Positions 1-5,169 of a stretch of DNA of 22,614 nucleotides are shown piece after piece; position 1 is the first letter of the stretch, and each line of letters starts with the position of its first letter. The position numbers and the translations under genes are program-made. This DNA is from Clostridia bacterium (lineage in GTDB: Bacteria > Bacillota > Clostridia > Oscillospirales > CAG-272), in the NCBI GenBank assembly GCA_029010655.1, contig JAQXKW010000137.1, positions 1 to 22,614 on the forward strand. The letters are read 5' to 3'. The notes under the pieces are model-generated. The model was not told the DNA's origin. It saw nothing but the letters and a program-made list of their open reading frames with translations, and did not search any database.

Positions 1-89
1 CACTCGTAGACTACGAGTTTGATAGGTCGGGAGTGTAAGTGCAGTAATGCATTCAGCGGACCGATACTAATAGACCGAGGGCTTGAACT
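1..89 (+). rRNA. 23S ribosomal RNA, 3' end (partial)
   Basis: The first ~89 bases match the conserved 3' end of bacterial 23S rRNA: the stretch around 12-35 is the last hairpin region, and CCGATACTAATAGACCGAGG followed by GCTTGAAC is the usual terminal sequence. The gene enters from the left edge, so only the tail is present. The exact mature end cannot be set from sequence alone and is taken as about 89, just after the GCTTGAAC that closes the molecule. Confidence 0.93.
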
Positions 90-164
90 ACAATTGTTCA
101 TCTCACACTTTGTTTGCTGTCTCTCTTATTTGGTTTTCAATAAGCATCACGGCTTGTTTGTTTT

Positions 165-203
165 ATAAAAAAGCTCCGGAAGCGCTTGCTTCCGGAGCTT
201 TCA
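165..203 (+). terminator. Terminator of the rRNA operon (probably bidirectional)
   Basis: A perfect 13-bp stem, AAGCTCCGGAAGC (171-183) with GCTTCCGGAGCTT (188-200), closes over the four-base loop GCTT. It has a run of A on the left and only three T on the right, so the uridine tract is better on the minus strand. Its place behind the 23S tail makes it the likely end of the rrn transcript. Confidence 0.75.
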
Positions 204-225
204 CATTATACACATATCTCCCCCT

Positions 226-253
226 TTGAATTTTCATAAAAATATGATAAAAT
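226..253 (+). promoter_or_regulatory. Candidate sigma-A promoter for the ECF gene
   Basis: TTGAAT (226-231), a 16-base spacer and TAAAAT (248-253), preceded by TG one base upstream (extended -10). It would start transcription about 65 bases before the ATG at 325. Confidence 0.5.
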
Positions 254-258
254 GTTTT

Positions 259-296
259 TGTAACCCAACCTTTTAAGTGCTCTTTCAGTCTTATAA
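259..296 (+). promoter_or_regulatory. Possible ECF-type (autoregulatory) promoter
   Basis: AACCTTTT (267-274) is followed 17 bases after its AAC by AGTC (287-290) and TTATAAG. This resembles the AAC ... CGTC pattern of promoters used by ECF sigma factors, which often control their own genes. TGTAAC at 259-264 is an alternative -35 but lies too far from the AGTC. The -10 part differs from CGTC at its first base, so this is a weak call. Confidence 0.3.
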
Positions 297-324
297 GTGA
301 AATCCCCGGAAAGGCAATTAAGAA

Positions 325-2874
325 ATGAAGAAAATCTCTGAAAACAGCGACGGTGTTCTCGTTGAAATGACCTTGCTCGGAAACGGCGAGGCGTACGGCG
401 AGCTGGTGGAGCGTCATCAAAGAAAAGTCATGGGTACCGCCATGAAAATATCCGGCAACAAATATTCTGCGGAGGACGCTTCGCAGGATGCTTTTGTCAG
501 CGCATGGATGCACCTTGACTCTCTCCGTGACCGTGAAAAGTTCGGGCAGTGGGTGTGTGCTATAGCCAAAAACTGCGCAAAAGACCTTGTATACCGCTAC
601 CAGAATGCCTGTGCGGATATAAGCCTTGAGCTTTTGGGGAACACCTTGGCAGATGAAACCGATGATACCTCGGAAATTCATGAAGCGGTGGAGGAACTGC
701 CGGAAAAATACAGAAATATTCTGTCGCTTCACTATTTTGAGGGGTATTCTGTTGACGAGATTGCCGAAAAACTGTCCCTGCCGGCTGGAACTGTGAAATG
801 GCGCCTTTCCGAGGGAAGAAAAATGATAAGAAAGGGCTTTGGAATGGATAACGAATACAGAGAAAACGAAACACTTCGCAGCCGTGTTCTGCGTGAGGTG
901 GAAAAGCTCAAGCTGTGGAGAATGCGCAACGACAAAACAGGGTTTGAAAAAGAGTACGAAAAGGTCCTCAAAATGGTTGATACCCTTGACGAGGGGGAGG
1001 ACAGGGACCGTGCAAAATCCGACGTGATGATATGCGGCTATTGGTGGATTCCCGGAAAGAAAAACGATGAAGTTATAAAGGAAATCAAAGAGCTCGCCGA
1101 AAAATCAAAGAACGACGATGTTATGCAGGAGGTCATGCAGGCGGAGCGTGATAAGTATTTCAGAAGAGCAGGAGTAGACGAAGGACTAATAAATCTGGAA
1201 CGGGAGGAGCACATTCCGTATCTTGAAAAGCTGGGACTCAGAAAAACTCTGGGCTATTGCCGCTTCTGGCTGGGCTGGGCTCTGTTGCAATTACAGAGGG
1301 AGGATGAGGCAGACGAGGAATTCAGAAAGGTTACGGAAATACTTGAGCCGTGTCATGCGTATTACACCTTGGCGAAATATTCACTTCGTATGTCCGAAGA
1401 AAAACGGAGAATTGAAAAGGAAAACAAATATCCGCACAGTCTTCTTTTTGCCGCCGCCCCCGTTGTAAAAAAGCTGAAAAACAGATACTGCCTGTGGGAA
1501 AATCCGCAGGCGGACCTTTGGCAGAATGCAGGGAAAATCAAATTGCCGGTATTTATCAGCAGCTTTGCTTCAAAGACAGACGGAATTCTCTACGACAGCA
1601 CCTTGAAAACAGGGGAAAGCATTACTTCCTCCGACGGAGGGTATTGTCTGACTCTTTCTGCCGACAATACTGCGGTGGATACTCCGTCGGGAAGATATGA
1701 AAACTGCAAAATGTATAGGGTAACGGGAAACGGTGCAGACGGTGTAACCGAAATGTATTTCTCGCCGAGTGCAGGACTGGTCCGCATAAAAAATACCGAG
1801 CACTCGGAAAGCGAAGAATGGGTGCTGTCGGAATACAGCATAAACGGCGGCTTACTTTCCCGGGGAAATCTCTGGAAATATTCGTATGCTTCGGACAGCG
1901 GGTTAATTGAAGCTGTTGATTATACGGTAGAGGTGGTATATTCCGACAGAGATACTACGATTTTCGGAGAAAATATCTTCCGCCGTGTTGAGGGCTTTGA
2001 CGACAGCACATGGAAGGGCAATATATGCCATGTAGCGTGGGGATACTGGACGGAAACGGACGGAATCCGATTGGTTGATGTGAGAGAAAACGCACGGCGT
2101 GCCGTGAAAATGGCAAAAACCGTGCGTGAAAAGCGAATGTCAAATATAATGTCGGACGTTGCGCAAAGGATAATGGCAGGCGACGAAAGAATAACTCCCG
2201 ATGGCACGGAGAGAGGACGCTGGAACTTTTTCCAAACATTTATTCCATCAAAAGAAGGCGGAAAAACCGTTATCCGCAATTTTTGGAAATACGATTTTGA
2301 ATGGAAAGATACCGGAGAAATGAGCCGTGAGGGAAATAAAATCCTGTACAACTTTCTGTACGATATACTTTACGGGGCTGCGGGCTGTCTGTGGTCGGAG
2401 GAATGGGTGCCGGGGTACCGTGATGAAAAAAAGGGTATGGTAGCATACGGAACGGAACCTGCCAGCACAAATCTTTCTGTGGCGGAAGACGAGGAGGTTG
2501 AAACCCCGGCAGGGAAATTCGCCGCCTGCCGTCATATAGTTCTTGATGTGTCGGGCTATGGCGGCGGATGGGAATACCGAGGCGGACACATGGAATATTG
2601 GTTTGCCCCCGGCGTGGGTATCGTTAAGTTCTCACGCCCCATAAACGCAGAGGACGGCAGTCAAATAGAAAATATATGGCATCTTACAGACTATTCCGTT
2701 ACGGGTGAGGGATATTTCCCCATGGGGGACGGCATGACCAGAAGATATGAGCCGAAAAGCATCGGTGACGGATTCAGCGCCTTTGTTGAGTATACCTTTG
2801 ACGGGGAAAACGGCGATATGGTTCTTTTCAGAAATGCCGCCGGAATGGAGAAAAGAAAGAAAAGCAAGGGCTGA
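325..2874 (+). CDS. ECF-type sigma-70 factor with a giant two-module C-terminal extension
   Basis: An RNA polymerase sigma factor of the extracytoplasmic-function type. Residues about 20-92 form the sigma-2 domain (core binding and -10 recognition, with SAEDASQDAFVSAW). Residues 117-172 form the sigma-4 helix-turn-helix (LPEKYRNILSLHYFEGYS, then SVDEIAEKLSLPAGTVKWRL). A normal ECF factor ends here; this protein continues for ~680 residues. Residues 175-360 are charged, helical and TPR-like. After that come two related beta-rich modules, each with a TP(S/A)G(R/K)(Y/F)..C segment (453 and 727), a (S/A)P..G(L/I)V segment (480 and 761) and a closing W.L(S/T)(D/E)YS segment (499 and 785). No membrane segment is seen, so the extension should be cytoplasmic and may sense a ligand. 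No anti-sigma gene lies beside it. The start is ATG 325 with GGAAAGG at 308-314. The sigma part is certain; the role of the extension is unknown. Confidence 0.9.
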   Translation: MKKISENSDGVLVEMTLLGNGEAYGELVERHQRKVMGTAMKISGNKYSAEDASQDAFVSAWMHLDSLRDREKFGQWVCAIAKNCAKDLVYRYQNACADISLELLGNTLADETDDTSEIHEAVEELPEKYRNILSLHYFEGYSVDEIAEKLSLPAGTVKWRLSEGRKMIRKGFGMDNEYRENETLRSRVLREVEKLKLWRMRNDKTGFEKEYEKVLKMVDTLDEGEDRDRAKSDVMICGYWWIPGKKNDEVIKEIKELAEKSKNDDVMQEVMQAERDKYFRRAGVDEGLINLEREEHIPYLEKLGLRKTLGYCRFWLGWALLQLQREDEADEEFRKVTEILEPCHAYYTLAKYSLRMSEEKRRIEKENKYPHSLLFAAAPVVKKLKNRYCLWENPQADLWQNAGKIKLPVFISSFASKTDGILYDSTLKTGESITSSDGGYCLTLSADNTAVDTPSGRYENCKMYRVTGNGADGVTEMYFSPSAGLVRIKNTEHSESEEWVLSEYSINGGLLSRGNLWKYSYASDSGLIEAVDYTVEVVYSDRDTTIFGENIFRRVEGFDDSTWKGNICHVAWGYWTETDGIRLVDVRENARRAVKMAKTVREKRMSNIMSDVAQRIMAGDERITPDGTERGRWNFFQTFIPSKEGGKTVIRNFWKYDFEWKDTGEMSREGNKILYNFLYDILYGAAGCLWSEEWVPGYRDEKKGMVAYGTEPASTNLSVAEDEEVETPAGKFAACRHIVLDVSGYGGGWEYRGGHMEYWFAPGVGIVKFSRPINAEDGSQIENIWHLTDYSVTGEGYFPMGDGMTRRYEPKSIGDGFSAFVEYTFDGENGDMVLFRNAAGMEKRKKSKG

Positions 2875-2897
2875 CCTCGGTCAGCCCTTGCTTTTTA
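2861..2897 (+). terminator. Terminator overlapping the sigma-factor stop codon
   Basis: A perfect 14-bp stem, AAAGCAAGGGCTGA (2861-2874) with TCAGCCCTTGCTTT (2881-2894), has the loop CCTCGG and a T run to 2896. The TGA stop at 2872-2874 forms the top of the left arm. The A run at the other side lets it also stop the converging minus-strand transcript. Confidence 0.88.
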
Positions 2898-2945
2898 CGT
2901 ATAGAGGTCGGCAGAATCGGCGGCGAAGCCGCCTTTCTGCATCAT
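2895..2945 (-). CDS. Possible 16-residue peptide downstream of the FeoB-associated gene
   Basis: On the minus strand, just behind the stop of the Cys-rich peptide gene, TAGGAGGAAA is followed by two ATG codons and an open frame MMQKGGFAADSADLYT ending in TAA. The Shine-Dalgarno sequence is as good as that of the real gene upstream and the two would be on one transcript. Nothing in the peptide is recognisable, and a frame this short can arise by chance. The case rests on the ribosome binding site alone. Confidence 0.25.
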   Translation of the reverse strand: MMQKGGFAADSADLYT

Positions 2946-2952
2946 TTTCCTC

Positions 2953-3120
2953 CTATTTTCGGCATTTATCGCTCATGGGACAGGAGCCGCAACCGCAGCC
3001 GCAAGCGGATTTACCGCTTTTCTTCCGTTTTACCATAATACCGATTACCACGGCGGCAACGGCGATTATTACAGCCGCAACAATTATTGTTGCAATATTC
3101 TCAGATATAAATTCAATCAT
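2953..3120 (-). CDS. FeoB-associated Cys-rich membrane protein
   Basis: A 55-residue protein. Residues 8-30 form one hydrophobic membrane segment, followed by KRKK and the cysteine cluster CGCGCGSC, then a final DKCRK. This one-helix plus Cys-rich tail layout is that of the small peptides usually encoded next to feoB, the ferrous-iron transporter, where they are thought to act with the transporter at the membrane. Here no feoA or feoB lies in the window, so it is an orphan copy. The start ATG (3118-3120) follows GGAGGGATT on the minus strand. Promoter and operator just upstream point to metal control. The family call is made by pattern, not by search. Confidence 0.85.
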   Translation of the reverse strand: MIEFISENIATIIVAAVIIAVAAVVIGIMVKRKKSGKSACGCGCGSCPMSDKCRK

Positions 3121-3131
3121 AATCCCTCCAA

Positions 3132-3149
3132 GGTTAGCCTATGCTAACC
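3132..3149 (-). promoter_or_regulatory. Inverted-repeat operator, probably for an iron-responsive DtxR-family repressor
   Basis: GGTTAGC (3132-3138) and GCTAACC (3143-3149) form a perfect 7-bp inverted repeat around CTAT. The half-sites GGTTAG/CTAACC are those of the DtxR box (TTAGGTTAGCCTAACCTAA), but here they are separated by six bases instead of one. On the minus strand the right half also reads AGGCTAACCT. The site begins seven bases after the -10 element, so a bound repressor would cover the transcription start. The regulator's identity is inferred. Confidence 0.6.
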
Positions 3150-3155
3150 AAATAT

Positions 3156-3184
3156 ATGATACTATAAAAAATGCCGCATGTCAA
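3156..3184 (-). promoter_or_regulatory. Sigma-A promoter of the FeoB-associated gene
   Basis: On the minus strand a consensus TTGACA (3179-3184) is followed by 17 bases and TATCAT (3156-3161). It lies directly upstream of the inverted-repeat operator and the ATG at 3120. Confidence 0.75.
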
Positions 3185-3190
3185 GGGAAA

Positions 3191-3220
3191 ATAAAAAATT
3201 CCCCGTAAATTCGGGGAATT
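3191..3220 (-). terminator. Minus-strand terminator of the uvrC-rsmD-coaD block
   Basis: A 9-bp perfect stem, AATTCCCCG (3197-3205) with CGGGGAATT (3212-3220), is followed on the minus strand by TTTTTTATTTT. It is the first good terminator after the stop at 3390 and separates that transcript from the FeoB-associated promoter. Confidence 0.78.
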
Positions 3221-3300
3221 CGGAGTGAGGACAAAATTAAATCGGTGCATTTTTTCGATAAGACGGATTGCAGAAAGTGTTCTCAAGTGCTGCTTGTATT

Positions 3301-3382
3301 AAAGTTTTTTGGGGTTCTTAGTACCTTTTTTCCAAAAAAGGTACTAAGCGGAGTGTGAGGCGGAGCCTCACATGCCGCTTAG
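3301..3382. repeat. Intergenic hairpin element, copy A
   Basis: After the head AGTTTTTTGGGGTTCTTAG comes a 15-bp perfect hairpin (3317-3331 with 3334-3348, loop CC). A second hairpin, CTAAGCGG (3344-3351) with CCGCTTAG (3375-3382), encloses TGTGAGGC/GCCTCACA (3354-3361 with 3365-3372). The two outer stems share CTAAG at 3344-3348, so they cannot form together. A related element with the same head lies at 16411-16454. Both sit just behind the stop codon of a minus-strand gene. Confidence 0.6.
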
Positions 3383-3389
3383 TCTGCCT

Positions 3390-4022
3390 TTACACGTAAT
3401 AATCAATGCTGTCGATAAGAACCGTTCCGTTTTGCTCCGTCAGGGTAAAATACAGAGTTTTTGAGCCGTCGGAGCCGATGTCGTTTCTAAATGTCCCGTT
3501 GTTGCGGAATATTTTGTATGAAACATTGTATCCGTAGACGGTTGCGCCGCCCTTTGTTTCCTCCGACAGCTTTTCAATATATATATCGTACAGCATTTGG
3601 GGCGTGAAATCGCAGGTCTTTTCGTTATTCTTGAAATAATCCTCGGTGAAAAGAGTATTATATTTCGTATAATCTCCGTCTATCACCGTAGCGAAATAAT
3701 CGAAAAAGAACTTTACGTCGTCGCCGTAGCTTGAAACGTCGGTTTCGGTTACGGCAATCGTTTCCGCACCGTAGGTATAATGCATCTGGCGGTCAAGCTC
3801 CATGTATTCCCTGACGGTTGAAACGTCCAGCTCCTCGTCGGCGGGATAAAAAATATAGCTCTCTGTACTGCCGTACATTCCTATAATATCGTCTTTTGTC
3901 TTTTCCTGAGCATTTTCGAGAATTGACGGATTGCCGTACAGAAGATACCATGACACGGCGCCCGCAACGCACATAAGCGCAAATACTGCAATAATGATTT
4001 TTTTCTTCTTATTCATTTTCAC
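3390..4022 (-). CDS. Membrane-anchored protein of unknown function
   Basis: A 210-residue protein with a lysine-rich start, one hydrophobic segment at about residues 8-29 and no typical signal-peptidase site, so it is probably an N-terminally anchored protein facing outside. The external part (30-210) is acidic and tyrosine-rich; its end (TLYFTLTEQNGTVLIDSIDY) has the beta-strand pattern seen in NTF2-like or lipoprotein domains, but I do not recognise the family. It lies 38 bases behind coaD and is probably the last gene of the uvrC-rsmD-coaD transcript. The start is unclear: GTG at 4022 has no Shine-Dalgarno sequence, and ATG at 4016 has AGGTG only three bases away. Confidence 0.75.
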   Translation of the reverse strand: MKMNKKKKIIIAVFALMCVAGAVSWYLLYGNPSILENAQEKTKDDIIGMYGSTESYIFYPADEELDVSTVREYMELDRQMHYTYGAETIAVTETDVSSYGDDVKFFFDYFATVIDGDYTKYNTLFTEDYFKNNEKTCDFTPQMLYDIYIEKLSEETKGGATVYGYNVSYKIFRNNGTFRNDIGSDGSKTLYFTLTEQNGTVLIDSIDYYV

Positions 4023-4060
4023 CTGTAATCGAATGGCTTTCAGCCTTTTTTCAAGATAAA

Positions 4061-4549
4061 TTATTTATTTTTGCTTCCCACTATTTCACAAATCAGACGC
4101 GCGGTTTCCCCGTCCGCAAAATCCGACAAATCACATCCGTATTTTATACGCTCTCTGGCGTATGTGGAGCTCATGTAGGAAAGCTCGGGGGCGGAGGGAA
4201 TCAGCACCGTTTCAAGGCGGGAGTCGAATTTTTTCATTATCTGGGAAAGTCCCGCTTCGTAGTCAAAATCGGTGGTGTTCCGAACTCCCTTGGCAATAAA
4301 TCCGGCACCGACGCTTTCGGCAAAATCGGAGGTCAGCCCTTCAAAAACGTGACATTCCGCATTTTCAATGCTACGGCAGGCACATTTAAGAATTCTTAGC
4401 CTTTCGTCTTCCGTGAACATATATCTTTTTTCTGTGTTTACCAGAACAACGGGGAAAACCTTGTCGAAAAGATGAGCCGCACGGCGGATAATATCTACGT
4501 GACCCAGGGTTACGGGGTCAAAGCTGCCGGGAATTATTGCATATTTCAT
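4061..4549 (-). CDS. coaD: Phosphopantetheine adenylyltransferase (CoA biosynthesis)
   Basis: Transfers the AMP part of ATP to 4'-phosphopantetheine to give dephospho-CoA, the next-to-last step of coenzyme A synthesis, in the cytoplasm. The 162-residue length is normal for bacterial CoaD. The nucleotidyltransferase start PGSFDPVTLGH is intact, with TLGH at residues 14-17. AKGVRNTTDFDYE matches the substrate-binding KG(V/L)R..DF.YE segment, and SSTYARERI near the C-terminus is the second nucleotide-binding motif. Its ATG overlaps the rsmD stop by four bases (ATGA), which suggests translational coupling. The pairing with rsmD is common in Firmicutes. Confidence 0.97.
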   Translation of the reverse strand: MKYAIIPGSFDPVTLGHVDIIRRAAHLFDKVFPVVLVNTEKRYMFTEDERLRILKCACRSIENAECHVFEGLTSDFAESVGAGFIAKGVRNTTDFDYEAGLSQIMKKFDSRLETVLIPSAPELSYMSSTYARERIKYGCDLSDFADGETARLICEIVGSKNK

Positions 4550-5169
4550 AAAGCCACCTCAAGGAGCGTTATTCTTGCTCTGCCGTAAAGAGCGGTTTTT
4601 GCTACGGTGAATTTTTCGGAAAGAGATTTGTCGCCGCCGAATACCTGAGAGAGCACCTGTTCCGAGTGATAGCCGTCGTCTTTGAGTTTTTTCTTTGAAA
4701 CGGGGGCTGTTCCGTTGTCCGTCTCGCAGATAATTCTGCCGCCAGCCCGCAAAAGCTCGCCTTCTGCAATAAGGGAAAGCGCTTCGGGAATAAAGCCTGA
4801 TGCATAGGGAGGGTCAAGGAAAATCAGGTCGAATTTCTCTTTTTCTGCGGCGCTTTTCAGATACTGGGAAAAACCGATATTGGAAATTCTGCATTTATCG
4901 AAAAGCTTTGTTTTTTTCGCATTTTCCATAACTATGTCAACGGCGTCCTTTGAGCTGTCCGTAAAAACGCAGTGCTCAGCACCGCGGCTCAAAGCCTCAA
5001 GCCCAAGCTGTCCGCTCCCTGCAAAAAGGTCAAGACAGCGGCGGCCTTCAATATCGAACTGTATCATGGAAAACAGAGCTTCCTTTGCACGGTCTGAGGT
5101 GGGACGGGTTGCGTCTCCCTCAAGGGTGCGGAGCTGAATTCCCCTTGCATTTCCCGTAATAATTCTCAT
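4546..5169 (-). CDS. rsmD: 16S rRNA (guanine-966 N2)-methyltransferase
   Basis: Methylates N2 of G966 of 16S rRNA in the assembled small subunit, using S-adenosylmethionine. Of its 207 residues, the N-terminus MRIITGNARG and TRPTSDRAKEALFSMI are typical of RsmD. The SAM-binding loop is LDLFAGSGQLGLEALSRGA (46-64), and the catalytic DPPY motif is at 119-122. The length is slightly above the usual ~185 residues because of the C-terminal part. It overlaps uvrC by four bases at one end and coaD by four at the other, so the three genes form one tight operon. Confidence 0.96.
   Translation of the reverse strand: MRIITGNARGIQLRTLEGDATRPTSDRAKEALFSMIQFDIEGRRCLDLFAGSGQLGLEALSRGAEHCVFTDSSKDAVDIVMENAKKTKLFDKCRISNIGFSQYLKSAAEKEKFDLIFLDPPYASGFIPEALSLIAEGELLRAGGRIICETDNGTAPVSKKKLKDDGYHSEQVLSQVFGGDKSLSEKFTVAKTALYGRARITLLEVAL

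Larger units (their letters stand above)
90..324 (+). other. Post-23S spacer without a 5S gene
   Basis: 235 bases separate the 23S end from the sigma-factor start. The first ~70 bases are a pyrimidine-rich stretch of the kind that follows 23S genes in Clostridia. A strong hairpin follows at 171-200, then the promoter region of the next gene. No 5S rRNA-like sequence and no tRNA is visible, so this rRNA operon appears to end without a linked downstream 5S gene. Confidence 0.7.

Noticed and set aside
3132..3149. Fur box
   Set aside because: The half-sites GGTTAG/CTAACC do not fit the GATAAT-type Fur pattern; they agree better with DtxR-family boxes.
2747..3208. 153-codon plus-strand frame spanning the end of the sigma factor
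   Set aside because: It passes through a strong terminator, and its second half is the reverse of the real FeoB-associated peptide gene.
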